A DNA stretch of 64,000 bases from M3007 sp044230315 (GTDB lineage: Bacteria; Bacteroidota; Bacteroidia; Chitinophagales; Saprospiraceae), in contig JBGARJ010000028.1 in assembly GCA_044230315.1 (NCBI GenBank), forward strand, positions 1 to 64,000. Reading direction: 5' to 3'. Within the stretch, counting starts at the first letter, position 1, and every line of letters starts with the position of its first letter. The position numbers and the translations under genes were made by a program. Positions 35,464 through 45,244 of the stretch are shown one piece after another. The notes under the pieces are model-generated. The model saw only the letters and a program-made list of their open reading frames with translations. It was not told the DNA's origin and did no database searches.

Positions 35464-36740
35464 TGGTGGTGCGGTTCTTCAACGGCCGAACCGAAATATA
35501 CGGCCGACAGCATCGTGAAGATGAAGGCCTGGATGAAGGCGACGAGCAGCTCGAGGGTCATCATAAACAGCGTGAGCGGGATAGAAGCCGCTACGCCGGC
35601 GATCGATCCGTTCATGCTCTGGCCGGCGTTGCCGAAAATGAAAATAAGGCTGACAAAACTGAGGATCACCATGTGGCCCGCCGTGATGTTGGCAAAAAGA
35701 CGCAGCATCAGGGTGAAGGGCTTGAGGACCAGGCCCAGCACTTCGATCGGGGTGATGATGATCACTTTCAGGGCCACAGGCACGCCGGGCATCCACAGGA
35801 CGTGCTGCCAGTAGTGTTTGTTGCCGCTGAAAGATGTGATCAGGAAGGTCAGGACAGCCAGGGCAAGGGTGACCGAAATGTTGCCGGTCACGTTGCCGCT
35901 GCCGGGGAAAAAGGGAATTTGGCCGATCAGGTTCAGGCCGAGGATGAAGAAAAACACCGCCAACAAGTAGGGCAGGTATTTTTCATATTTCGGGCCGATA
36001 TTCGGGATGGCCACCTCGTCGCGGATAAACGTCACGAAGGGCTCTACAAAGTTTTGCAATCCTTTCGGCGCCTGGCCGTCGCGACGCATCGCGCCTTTAG
36101 CCGCCGCCCGGAAAAACAGGAACAGCAACACCGCCGTAAGCAACATGGTAAACACGTTGCGGGTGATGGAGAAGTCGTAAAAACTGGTAATTCCGCCCCC
36201 CATAATACCGCCGTCGAAGGTGGAACGGGCTTCGAGCGGTTCGCATACGCCGTTGACCTGGGCGCTGTACCGTGTGGTGGTTTTGCCGTCGGCGGTAGTG
36301 TCGCGGTGGAAATAGTCGCTAACCTCATATTCGCCGGCAGCCAGTCCGGGGTTGGTGAGGCGCATGATATTGCCATGCACGAGCACATAGCCGTCTTTGC
36401 TCCGGGTGCCGTTGCCGTGGTGATGCGGTTCGAATGCGGCGGTAGTCGCTACCGTCCAACCGTGACCGGGTGCAAACAGGAAGCAGGGCAGGTGAAAATA
36501 GGTGTCGCCGATCACGTGGATGGCGTTGGCGTCGGCAATATGGTGCACCGCATTATCGCCGGCGTTGAACTCCTCTTCTTCGGACAGCGAATGCCCGCAA
36601 GGGTTGTGTTCTGCTTCCGACAGGGGAGCGGCTTCGCCGGCGGGCCCCTGCGGCGGATCTTCATGCCCTTGCTGGGCGCAAACGGCCAAACTCAAGGTGC
36701 TGAAAATCAATAGAATCCAAAACTTTCGATAGGCTGTCAT
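35460..36740 (-). CDS. atpB: ATP synthase subunit a
   Basis: A 426-residue membrane subunit, longer than the 240-270 of most bacteria because of a Bacteroidota-type extension. From ATG 36740 there is a signal-like segment (MTAYRKFWILLIFSTLSLAVCAQ) and about 170 residues of periplasmic sequence, including DAIHVIGDTYFHLPCFLF. The TM core follows, with the essential arginine in FTLMLRLFANITAGHMV and the last helices LELLVAFIQAFIFTML. It forms the proton half-channels facing the c-ring. First gene of the cluster; a TACTTTTG -7 element lies 36 bases upstream. Confidence 0.95.
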   Translation of the reverse strand: MTAYRKFWILLIFSTLSLAVCAQQGHEDPPQGPAGEAAPLSEAEHNPCGHSLSEEEEFNAGDNAVHHIADANAIHVIGDTYFHLPCFLFAPGHGWTVATTAAFEPHHHGNGTRSKDGYVLVHGNIMRLTNPGLAAGEYEVSDYFHRDTTADGKTTTRYSAQVNGVCEPLEARSTFDGGIMGGGITSFYDFSITRNVFTMLLTAVLLFLFFRAAAKGAMRRDGQAPKGLQNFVEPFVTFIRDEVAIPNIGPKYEKYLPYLLAVFFFILGLNLIGQIPFFPGSGNVTGNISVTLALAVLTFLITSFSGNKHYWQHVLWMPGVPVALKVIIITPIEVLGLVLKPFTLMLRLFANITAGHMVILSFVSLIFIFGNAGQSMNGSIAGVAASIPLTLFMMTLELLVAFIQAFIFTMLSAVYFGSAVEEPHHH

Positions 36741-36775
36741 ATCCACGTCTGGGAAGGCTCTGTTCAAATCGGCGG

Positions 36776-36783
36776 CAAAAGTA
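36776..36783 (-). promoter_or_regulatory. Probable -7 element of the atp operon
   Basis: Reads TACTTTTG on the minus strand, an exact TAnnTTTG match, 36 bases before the atpB start. No clear TTG at -33. Confidence 0.5.
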
Positions 36784-37081
36784 CGACGTGGATTTGGTTT
36801 TAAAAAACCCGAAAAATTATTTTTCCGAAAAAAATGAGGAATCGCAGCAATTTAACAGGACTCTGCGAAATTTAATTTGGAAACACGTGGCGAGCCAGGA
36901 CAAACGACAAAAAAGAGTGCGGTTTTTTTCGTCTTTCGTTCCCTTCAACTGTCGGGTATGGCAGGGAACTGAAAAGCAGAAGGGTTTACGCAGATGTTAC
37001 GCGAAAAAATGCGGTGTAACATGTGTGTAAACCCCTCTGCATCTGCCTGAAACAGTATCCGGTTGCGCATTCAGCGCCTGC
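36784..37081. other. Intergenic stretch without a recognised gene
   Basis: About 300 bases, AT-rich near atpB. I see no domain, RNA gene or strong hairpin here. Confidence 0.5.
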
Positions 37082-37390
37082 TCAGTACATCATCAGTTTG
37101 CGGCTGGCGATGCCGTATTCGCTCTCCAGCTGGTAGGAATACAGACCCGGCTCGGACAAGTCGGAGCGGCGCAAAATAATGTGATTTTCACCTTTTTCGA
37201 AGGCGCCGGCTTTGGTGCAAATTTCCTGGCCATTGCCGTTGAATACCCGAAGCGTGACGTCGGTACCGGCCGGCAGGTTAAACCAAAGCAGGGTCATTTC
37301 AATAAACGGATTCGGTGCATTTGGCAACAATTCCAGCGCCGCATCGGCGATCGGCTGGCCTTGGTACGTGTGCATGGGTCGACTGCTCAT
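37082..37390 (-). CDS. Short protein consisting almost only of a T9SS C-terminal sorting domain
   Basis: A 102-residue frame. After about 22 residues it is a complete type A T9SS sorting domain (LPNAPNPFIEMTLLWFNLPAGTDVTLRVFN, then GLYSYQLESEYGIASRKLMMY). T9SS cargo must also carry a Sec signal peptide, and none is present here or just upstream. It is therefore either the relic of a larger secreted protein or a frameshifted 3' end. Expression as a separate protein is doubtful. Confidence 0.6.
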   Translation of the reverse strand: MSSRPMHTYQGQPIADAALELLPNAPNPFIEMTLLWFNLPAGTDVTLRVFNGNGQEICTKAGAFEKGENHIILRRSDLSEPGLYSYQLESEYGIASRKLMMY

Positions 37391-37947
37391 GAGATTAGAA
37401 TAAAACAGATTAAGATTTTGGGATTCGGTTCAAAACCTGTGCCAGTTGTTGTGTTTTGTTGTTAACCATTTGAAAATACCGGGAATTCCCTGAAAAAAAG
37501 ATTTCATCCCGAACCCGCTCTGCATACCTGCCGCACCATTTCGGGCATCAACACGGCTGCGAACAAACGGAAAATGTGTCCGGCGACTTAGTGGTTAACC
37601 AATTTAGTATTTGCAAATGCGTAACCTTCCCGTATTAGAGCGCCTTCTGCCGTCCGCGAGGCATGCCCGACCGAAGGGGACGGTCCGCCGTCAGACGGAG
37701 CGCCTTTTTTGACAGGGGAATTGAAACTCGATATCCCATAAAAGGCCACCATGCCCTGTCAAAAACAGCGCAATCCGCGCAGGTCGTCGGCACTGCCGGG
37801 AGGACAGCCTTTTTCTTTTGGTTACTTTTCTCTTGGGCGAGCAAAAGAAAAGTAACAATGCCAGACAAAGGATGGGATACTCCACTGTAACCAGAAAGCC
37901 AAACAACGAACCATCAGCTCGTTTCAAATAATAGATTTGGTCTTCCA
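37391..37947. other. Intergenic stretch with a small hairpin
   Basis: About 550 bases with no supported gene. A hairpin GTTACTTTTCT/AGAAAAGTAAC lies at 37821-37856 around GGGCGAGC. Segments such as GGACGGTCCGCCGTCAGACG at 37679-37698 look like repeat debris. Confidence 0.45.
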
Positions 37948-39102
37948 CTAGTCTGGTTTCATTTTAAACACCTCCGAGCCGGCCAGCAGGAATGCGCCCA
38001 AGCCATAATCCTCAAAATCGGGGACCTTGTCGTAACTGAGCGGCTGGCCCGCCGCGGGCTCTTTGCCCGTACTCTGCAGGTAGCCCAGAAAGCCGTTGGG
38101 GTGCAAGGCCTCCTGCACCATGGCATTCCAACCCTTCAGCACTACGGGCCGGTACTTTTTTCCATTCAAAAAGCCGTGGTTAATTCCCCAGGCCATGCCG
38201 TACACGAACATGGCCGTTCCGCTGGTTTCTTTTCCTCCAAAATGAGTGGGATCATGCAGGCTCACATTCCAGAAACCGTCAGCCCGTTGCACCTTAGCCA
38301 GTGCTTTTGCCATGCGCTTCAGGTCGCTCACATACTCGTTGCGATGCGGGGTGTGTTCGGGGATGACATCCAACACCCTGGCCAAAGCCATCAAAACCCA
38401 ACCATTCCCCCGCGACCAATAGCAATCTTCTCCATTGGGCTCCCGGTAAGGCGGATCAAAATCCTTATCCCGCCACCAGAGGCCGTCTTTTTTGTTGAAG
38501 AGCCCGTAGTCGCCGTGTTTATTTTTCGTGAACGCGTACATCTCGTACATGCGTTCGAAATAAGCGGGGTCCTGGTAGATCACCCCCAGTTTCGCGAATA
38601 TCGGCATCCCCATCTGAACGGCATCGATCCAGCTCCAGTCATCTATTTTTGACGTATGTATCATGCTGTCGATGGAGGCTTTGATATTTTTTAAGCGCCC
38701 GGGCTGCGGGTCGATCTGGTATAATTCGATATACGTCTGACCGGCGCATTGATTGTCTGCATTTCTGGAGTACGTGTCCCCTTCGCGCAAGTTCCATTGG
38801 TGAAATTCCGCCCACCGGCCGGCGTAATCATAATATTCCTGCTGCGGATCGATCCGATAAAGCGCCATCAGCCCTTCGTAATAAACGGCCCTGGTCCAAA
38901 TGTTGCTGGAACGTTCCTTGTCCGTCACGATTCGCTTGCCCACATCCGGCCATTTTTTCATGAAATAGCCATTGGCCAGCCTCATTTTTTCCAGGATGGT
39001 TGTTTGGTCCATCCTGGATTGCGCGTTTGCCGTTGTGCAGCCGAGCAGCAGGATGGAACAGATCCGGGCTACCCGGTACAGGAGATGAATTGACCGTTGC
39101 AT
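37948..39102 (-). CDS. GH105 unsaturated rhamnogalacturonyl/glucuronyl hydrolase
   Basis: A 384-residue secreted (alpha/alpha)6-barrel enzyme of family GH105 (YteR/RhiN type). Signal peptide ends near TTANAQS. Conserved segments: WTRAVYYEGLMALYRID, the acid-bearing WSWIDAVQMGMPIFAKLG (catalytic Asp), YGLFNKKDGLWWRDKDF, DCYWSRGNGWVLMALARVLD and GKETSGTAMFVYGMAWGIN. The family removes the 4,5-unsaturated uronic acid left by pectin or rhamnogalacturonan lyases, freeing L-rhamnose at the new end. It is the last gene of the minus-strand rhamnogalacturonan cluster and pairs logically with the PL22 and GH106 genes. Confidence 0.92.
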   Translation of the reverse strand: MQRSIHLLYRVARICSILLLGCTTANAQSRMDQTTILEKMRLANGYFMKKWPDVGKRIVTDKERSSNIWTRAVYYEGLMALYRIDPQQEYYDYAGRWAEFHQWNLREGDTYSRNADNQCAGQTYIELYQIDPQPGRLKNIKASIDSMIHTSKIDDWSWIDAVQMGMPIFAKLGVIYQDPAYFERMYEMYAFTKNKHGDYGLFNKKDGLWWRDKDFDPPYREPNGEDCYWSRGNGWVLMALARVLDVIPEHTPHRNEYVSDLKRMAKALAKVQRADGFWNVSLHDPTHFGGKETSGTAMFVYGMAWGINHGFLNGKKYRPVVLKGWNAMVQEALHPNGFLGYLQSTGKEPAAGQPLSYDKVPDFEDYGLGAFLLAGSEVFKMKPD

Positions 39103-39304
39103 AGTTGTCGATTTTAGGTTTGCACAGACGATGTTTACAACAATTTAGACTTCACTAACAGGCGTGTACGAAGGTTAATTTCCAATATCCAACAAGGAAT
39201 TAGCCTTCCTGCACGCCTGCCATATTATTGGGTATTTTTTTCACAAAGACCTTTCAGCGTAAAACCTGCGTGCCATAAAAAGTCTGATAGTATCTCCATA
39301 TTCT

Positions 39305-41452
39305 TCACGGCATCCGGCTCAACCCTTCCCATTTCACCTTCCACTGACCCGAAGCAGGGAATCCGGGATTCGGACGCTGCTCGCCATCCCAGCCGGCCGC
39401 CATCATGGCTACGGCGGTCAGGAGGGCCCCATTGCCCGGCAGGTACAGCCGCAACCGCTTGTCCTGGTAATTATGCCCGTTCACCAGGTAAGTGTTTTTC
39501 TGCACATCCAGCAACAGGAGATCCACTGCTTCCTCCCGGTACCCCAGGCGCGCGGCGCACATGGCGAGCATGGGATAATCCCAGCCCCAGGTACTCGCCC
39601 AATCCCATTTATGGGCGATTTTTCGGAAGGTATTGGCCACTATGGCGGTGTCTATTCCCGGGCTGCCCGGCAATATGCCGAAAATCCCGGTCACCATGGG
39701 GTGATCTTTCTGCAGCGCCTCATTCGTGTATGCATCGACGGCGCCGGCCGCGGGCAGGTAAACGCCTCCTGCCTGCGGCAAGGGAGCCAAGCTGTCCAGG
39801 ACGGCCTGCCAGCTTGCATTGGGCGCCAGCCCCAGCCGCCGGCGCCACGCCTGCGCGACCGAAAGCCCGTAACGCCAATACGCCAGTTCGAACGGCGGAT
39901 CATCGGTTTGGCCCGCCGGAAAAATTTCCTGGGCGGGAATGATCGGGTGGCAGAGGTGATACTTCCCATCCACCGGGTTGAATTGGGCAAAAGCGGCCAT
40001 AAAATCGGCCGACTGAAAGACGATGTCCCGAAACCGCGCCAGCGTTTCCGGGTCAGGATGCTGCCGGTACATCAGCTCGGCAAAATAAATGGGGTGCGGT
40101 TGCTGCCAGATCAGAAACTCCCCCACGTTGGACGGGCTGGAGCGGCCATCCGGCCCGCACATTTTAGGCCAGCGCACGCCGTTAAAGCCCTGTCGTTCAG
40201 CGGTTTGCCTGGCTTTCGGCAATACCTGCCCATACCAGGCCATGCTTTTTTCCAGCAGCCCGATCCGGTTCCACAAGGCAAAATGTACGCCGTGCCACCA
40301 ATGCATCTCCAGGTGAAACTTGCCGTACCAACTATTGAATGTCAGTCCGGTTTCCTGCGGCGGGTAATCGCCGGCGCATTGGATTTTGGTCAGGTATTGC
40401 GACAAGACCACCCGGCGTTCCAACTCCGCCGCCCGGGGGTCGGTGCATGCCGAAAAATCTACGGCGCCACCCGTCGACCAGAATGCTTCCCACTGCTTAT
40501 GGCTGTCGGCGCAGGTCGCGTCAAAGCTGGGTAATCGATCCGGCCGGAGTTCCCGTTCAAATAATACCGAACATTCAAAAGCGCCGGCATCGCGAGCCGG
40601 CGACAATTCAAATATGTGCGGCCGGTCGCTGGAAATGGTCCCATTCCCGGCCCACTGGACACCTACCGCGTAGGCCGTTGAATCCAGCGTTCGTTGTATC
40701 CAGGCCTGTCGATCGGCTTTTTGAACCAACCGGCTCTGGTGCTTACCGGGTTGCAACCAGTCGTATCCCGGACAAACGTGACATTCCTTTCCATAGGGGA
40801 AACGGAAGACAACTTTTAATCGACCCTGCCCGATCAGCGGCGATTGAACCCGGAAAGCAATCAGATCGAGTTCCTGATGGCAAACCAATTCTACCTGCAC
40901 CGGAACGCCGTCAATTTCATAACGGCTGGTGATTGTGCCCGTCCATAAATTGAGCGATTGCCGGATATGGCGGATGTCCTGAATCGTTGCCGCTTCCCCG
41001 TTTGGCCTGGTGAGTTCAAGCCCGACCAAGCCCAGGTGCAAGCGGTGCGGATTGGCCCGCAGCCAGTCGGATGCCGCCGCTTTTCTGCCTTCGCGGTGCT
41101 GTACGGCAATGGGCAATTTCTTGCCGTTGCAGGTTTCGAAGGATTCGAGCACTTCGCCGAGCCGGTAATTGCCCGCGTTGGGCGATTGGTGCCAGCCCCA
41201 TTGGGCCATCGTGCCCAGCGAAATGCCATTTTCGTAGTATTCCGGAAAGGACTGCAGACCAGTTGCATCCACTGTAAAGGCGAAGTTGCCATTCCCCACC
41301 GACAGCGCGGCCAAGGAATCCGCCTGCGTCAGCGCGATATTATGGCGTGTGACCAGGGCATGCCGGTCGATGGCGCCCGTATTTACGGTTCGGTGTCCAC
41401 CGCAGGTGAGCAGTCCGGTGGCAGCCATCAATGCAAGCAGGAGTTTTATCAT
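39305..41452 (-). CDS. Six-hairpin glycosidase-like lipoprotein, family not assigned
   Basis: A 715-residue protein with a short lipoprotein-like signal (ATGLLTC). The N-terminal half is a beta-sandwich-like domain (about 30-300). From about 330 it reads as an (alpha/alpha)6 barrel (TFNSWYGKFHLEMHWWHGVHFALWNR, WASTWGWDYPMLAMCAARLG), like the GH65/GH95/GH63 clans. The HLEMHWWH segment carries a likely acid residue. I cannot name the family or substrate. Its place between GH105 and the DUF4450-like gene argues for an exo-acting hydrolase on rhamnose-rich pectin side chains. Confidence 0.72.
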   Translation of the reverse strand: MIKLLLALMAATGLLTCGGHRTVNTGAIDRHALVTRHNIALTQADSLAALSVGNGNFAFTVDATGLQSFPEYYENGISLGTMAQWGWHQSPNAGNYRLGEVLESFETCNGKKLPIAVQHREGRKAAASDWLRANPHRLHLGLVGLELTRPNGEAATIQDIRHIRQSLNLWTGTITSRYEIDGVPVQVELVCHQELDLIAFRVQSPLIGQGRLKVVFRFPYGKECHVCPGYDWLQPGKHQSRLVQKADRQAWIQRTLDSTAYAVGVQWAGNGTISSDRPHIFELSPARDAGAFECSVLFERELRPDRLPSFDATCADSHKQWEAFWSTGGAVDFSACTDPRAAELERRVVLSQYLTKIQCAGDYPPQETGLTFNSWYGKFHLEMHWWHGVHFALWNRIGLLEKSMAWYGQVLPKARQTAERQGFNGVRWPKMCGPDGRSSPSNVGEFLIWQQPHPIYFAELMYRQHPDPETLARFRDIVFQSADFMAAFAQFNPVDGKYHLCHPIIPAQEIFPAGQTDDPPFELAYWRYGLSVAQAWRRRLGLAPNASWQAVLDSLAPLPQAGGVYLPAAGAVDAYTNEALQKDHPMVTGIFGILPGSPGIDTAIVANTFRKIAHKWDWASTWGWDYPMLAMCAARLGYREEAVDLLLLDVQKNTYLVNGHNYQDKRLRLYLPGNGALLTAVAMMAAGWDGEQRPNPGFPASGQWKVKWEGLSRMP

Positions 41453-41487
41453 ACTGTTGTTTTATCGCGCTTCCGGTTCGCGGGTGT

Positions 41488-44400
41488 TTAACGAAGCAGG
41501 GTGGCACTCATCAGCCCGATCACGACCTCGTTGGCCAGAGTTTTGAGGGTCAGGCTTTTCAGGGTTTTAGCGGGGTCAAGCGGCAAGTCCAAAACGGTCG
41601 CGGCGCCTCCGTCGATCACCCGGTCGGAATACCCTTTGATCGAGGTGTAGGCAGTAAATGTTTCGGGGATCACACCCGTTTTCAAATGCACGCGGGGTGG
41701 AGCGGGCTGAGCGATTGAAAACGCAAAACCGTCGGTGTAATAATCCTGCTCGATGGGCCACCAGGTGTCCGGATTCCGGAGCGGCAGTTCGGCAATCGAG
41801 CCGTCCACATACCGGATTTTGATGATTCCATTGTCCAACCGGCTTTGCATGGGATTGGTGCTGCCGGTCATTAGCAAATAAAGATGGCGGGCTTTCCCGG
41901 CAAGCGGGATCGTTATTTCCTCCGGAAAATTGTCCCACAGGGAAGTGAAGACCACGTTCGGCCTGTCGCCTGGCCCGGGGCTGGCAAATGGTATGCCCGG
42001 TGGCAGGGTAAATATCCCGCTCGGACCTGCCTGATTCCGCAACCCGGAATCGTCAATGTTGGGTTCAACCAGCGGGTAACACCAGTTGCCCACGCCTTGC
42101 AACGGGATTTGAACCGTTGGAAAGGGGCTTCGCGGCGATTCGTAGCGGTGCCGGAAAATATTCACTACCCGGTCGTTGAAGAAATCCTGTAACGGAACCG
42201 GTTCCCAAGCGCTTTGATCCGGTTGCGGTATCCTCCAATTGACAACCGTGCCGCTGTCCGATCGCCCGTCGCCCCAATTCACATAAATCCGGTTACTACC
42301 GCAAACAAAATCAGGCGATTGCACCAATATTTTTCCGGACAAACCACCCGGCCCAACGGCGACCCCATGCTCCAACACAGGGCCGTCCGGTGTCGCCAGG
42401 ATGGAACATTGCAAAATCGAATCCGTATTGTTTTGTATCCGGAAGGCCAACCCGGTATCCGCCTGATGTGCATCGGGCAGCACAACCACCGGGTTGCGCA
42501 ACGCCAAATCCAACGGCGCCCACCACGTCAGGTCGCCTTGCCGGAGTTGGACAAAAACGGTTCGATCGCCTGCCTGACCAATCAATTTTGCCGTTAGCGT
42601 TTTGCCGGTTTTGGCTACGCCATTCAGCACTTGCTGCGGGTCGTACACGTCGAGCAGTTCGGCTTGCGCCAATTTCAGATCAAGCAAGGCATCCCGGGAA
42701 ATGTATGCAGGCGTTTTGGGGACTTCCGGCTTATTCCCCGCCCAGGTTATTTCAATGGCATAAGCGGGTGAAGCATCAACTGTAATCTCGAGCACCGGAT
42801 ACCCGACGGAGGTTTCCATATTTCGCCATGGAACCGCTGCTCCGTTGACCCGGATGGATTTCACCGTGTCGGCCCTGGCTTTTACGCGGAATTGCAGTTT
42901 CCAGTCGCGCGGTTGGGTAACGTCAATGGTGTAACGGTCCGTTTCTCCCGTTCGTTCGAACCGAAACGACACATCCGGCAGACGAAGCGCGGCATGCTCC
43001 CAGGCATCCGGCAGCCCGGGTTGAATGACCAAGGTCCTGTTAAAGGCATCGGGTTTAATGCCGAACAACCCTTCGGCCAGCGTGCGGGCCGCTATACCGA
43101 CCGGATCTGCAAAATCCCGGTACAATTCGCCCCGGAAAGCATCGTAAAAAGACAACTGCTGGAAGGAACCCGGGCTTGCCCCCAAATACATGCTTTCCAT
43201 CAGGGCGCTTTTCCAAAGCAAGAAAGCCGCTTCTTTTCTACCCCCTTGCCAGTAGGCCAATGCCGTATGCAAAACCTCTGCGAGGGCAACATTATTGACC
43301 GACCAGGTATAGGGCATCCAGTTGGTTGTGGAAAGGGTGTAAAGCCCGTCGGGAACGCCGTCGGCGCGGATCGGGATATGCGGGATTTGCGTGTCGATAT
43401 ACCGAAGCGCCTGGTAGGCCTGAAAAGGATCGGCAGCCTCCGAATCGATGGCGTGGTAAACCGTCCACAGCCCGGCAGCCGGGTGCTGCAGCCGGTTGCC
43501 CAGGGCGTCAATGTATTCGGCAAACCAACCTTCCGAAGGCAGCCACAAGTGCGTATTCATTTGCCTCAGGATATGGTCGGCCTCCCGGCGGTAAGGCGCC
43601 GGGTCCTGACCGATCAGTGGCGCCAGTTGGGCTGCCGATTTGTTGGCCAGGTAATTGTATGCGGAGGCGTAGGCAACCCCGCCGCCGCTGTATTCGAGGG
43701 CATCGCTGGCCCAAATGGCGCAGTACGCGTCGTATAGTCCATCGTTATCGGCATCGAAACAGCGTTTTTCCCAGGCCAGGTGCCGCTCCAGCAGCGGCCA
43801 CATGTTCCGCAGGTACTCCAAGTCGCCCGTCCAACGAAAATGGCGCAACAACTGGTCCACGAACACCAGGTTCATATCGTAATGATGCGCACGGAGATCG
43901 CCCCCCGGATTCCGGCAGATATACCCGCTGGAAAAAAGCGCCGTACCCAGCGCCTCTTTTTGCCGGGCAAAATGCAACACCGTGTCAGGGGTTACCGGCC
44001 CGGAAACCGGGCCGGTGAGTTGAGAAAGCGCGTAGGCGTTGAAATGCGCCCTGGCACGGCCATGCCAACCCAGCGGATCGGCGGCATAAGCGCCGCGCCA
44101 GCCGTTGAGCCGCATGCGCCAGGCCACCGCACCGTGCAAAAAAGAAGGGTATTCGTAAATGGCGTCGGCGGCAACAGCCAGGGCGCCTCCTATGGGGTTT
44201 ACATATGGATCGGGCGTATCCAGTTGAACGCGCCGGACCAAATCCCTGCGCGCTTTTTCGGCTGCTTCGAACATTGCCGGCAGCGAATCATACGGCAGCG
44301 CAGTCCGGCTCTCCGGGTTATAAACCGACAAGTAATAAACCGGTTGGCCGGTATGGATTCCGATTTTTGCGGCTACAGCCGGCGCAGCGGAACCATCCGA

Positions 44401-45207
44401 TGAAAAAAAACGGAGCGGGTCGGCTTGCTGCCGGGCGTCGGCCAATTTCAATACCGTACCGGGTGGCGTAATCCCCAACAAGCGTTTTTGCTTGTCGCCC
44501 GGCGCTCCAGGCGGTTGGCCCGTGGGCAGGTGTTGAATTTCATAGCGTTCTGCCTCCGATAATACCTTGCCCGAACCAAATTGCAAGGCAAAACCGTTCT
44601 CCCGGAGCGCAAATACGTTATCGCCGCAGTATTCCGGCTTCAGGTAGAAACAGGATTCGGGATCGGCGCCGATATCGCCGTCCCGGTTGAAACGCTTTCC
44701 ACTGGCGCCGCCGAAGCACCAAAGCAAGGTCAGTTCATCGGTTACGTTTTCAAAAACGGCCCGGATCAAAACGCCTTCGGCATCGGGCATGGCCAATACG
44801 TCCAACAGCAGGCGGCCATCGCCCAGCAACGCATCCCGGATGTCGTACAACATCGCGCCGGGTCGATACCGGGCCGTGATATGATCCGCTTCGGTCAGCC
44901 ATTTGCCGGAGCCGGCCCGGATCAGGCCAAACTTCAGGTTTCCGCCCATGCCCGGCAGGTACAGGGCAAATTCGGGGAGGTCGCCCGCCTCTATCCGAAA
45001 CCCGGTGTTGGTACCGTATAAGGCCCGGTTAAAGCGCCTGCTTCCATTGCTGATCACAAAATCCTCCCCATCGGGCGCATACCGGATGGCGCGCCTGACC
45101 CCATGCCACCAACGGTCCTGCTCCGGCAAGGCCGGTATAGCCTGGCTGTGAACGGAAGGGCAGATGAGTTGGCAGAGCACCAACAGAACAGCAGATTTCG
45201 CAAGCAT
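41488..45207 (-). CDS. DUF4450-like secreted six-hairpin glycosidase-type protein
   Basis: A 1239-residue protein with signal peptide (about 1-22, ending VHSQA). The N-terminal 300 residues (HGVRRAIRYAPDGEDFVISNGSRRFNRALYG) match my recollection of DUF4450, which is common in Bacteroidota pectin loci. About 330-720 forms an (alpha/alpha)6 barrel (AWRMRLNGWRGAYAADPLGWHGRARAHFNAY, YDMNLVFVDQLLRHFRWTGD, LYTLSTTNWMPYTWSVNNVALAEVLH). The last 400 residues are beta-rich and may bind carbohydrate. Catalytic residues are not identified with certainty. It lies 35 bases after GH106 and shares the operon. Confidence 0.7.
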   Translation of the reverse strand: MLAKSAVLLVLCQLICPSVHSQAIPALPEQDRWWHGVRRAIRYAPDGEDFVISNGSRRFNRALYGTNTGFRIEAGDLPEFALYLPGMGGNLKFGLIRAGSGKWLTEADHITARYRPGAMLYDIRDALLGDGRLLLDVLAMPDAEGVLIRAVFENVTDELTLLWCFGGASGKRFNRDGDIGADPESCFYLKPEYCGDNVFALRENGFALQFGSGKVLSEAERYEIQHLPTGQPPGAPGDKQKRLLGITPPGTVLKLADARQQADPLRFFSSDGSAAPAVAAKIGIHTGQPVYYLSVYNPESRTALPYDSLPAMFEAAEKARRDLVRRVQLDTPDPYVNPIGGALAVAADAIYEYPSFLHGAVAWRMRLNGWRGAYAADPLGWHGRARAHFNAYALSQLTGPVSGPVTPDTVLHFARQKEALGTALFSSGYICRNPGGDLRAHHYDMNLVFVDQLLRHFRWTGDLEYLRNMWPLLERHLAWEKRCFDADNDGLYDAYCAIWASDALEYSGGGVAYASAYNYLANKSAAQLAPLIGQDPAPYRREADHILRQMNTHLWLPSEGWFAEYIDALGNRLQHPAAGLWTVYHAIDSEAADPFQAYQALRYIDTQIPHIPIRADGVPDGLYTLSTTNWMPYTWSVNNVALAEVLHTALAYWQGGRKEAAFLLWKSALMESMYLGASPGSFQQLSFYDAFRGELYRDFADPVGIAARTLAEGLFGIKPDAFNRTLVIQPGLPDAWEHAALRLPDVSFRFERTGETDRYTIDVTQPRDWKLQFRVKARADTVKSIRVNGAAVPWRNMETSVGYPVLEITVDASPAYAIEITWAGNKPEVPKTPAYISRDALLDLKLAQAELLDVYDPQQVLNGVAKTGKTLTAKLIGQAGDRTVFVQLRQGDLTWWAPLDLALRNPVVVLPDAHQADTGLAFRIQNNTDSILQCSILATPDGPVLEHGVAVGPGGLSGKILVQSPDFVCGSNRIYVNWGDGRSDSGTVVNWRIPQPDQSAWEPVPLQDFFNDRVVNIFRHRYESPRSPFPTVQIPLQGVGNWCYPLVEPNIDDSGLRNQAGPSGIFTLPPGIPFASPGPGDRPNVVFTSLWDNFPEEITIPLAGKARHLYLLMTGSTNPMQSRLDNGIIKIRYVDGSIAELPLRNPDTWWPIEQDYYTDGFAFSIAQPAPPRVHLKTGVIPETFTAYTSIKGYSDRVIDGGAATVLDLPLDPAKTLKSLTLKTLANEVVIGLMSATLLR

Positions 45208-45244
45208 ACGCAGGTTGAATGGAACCAGAAAGAAGGCTGGTGCA

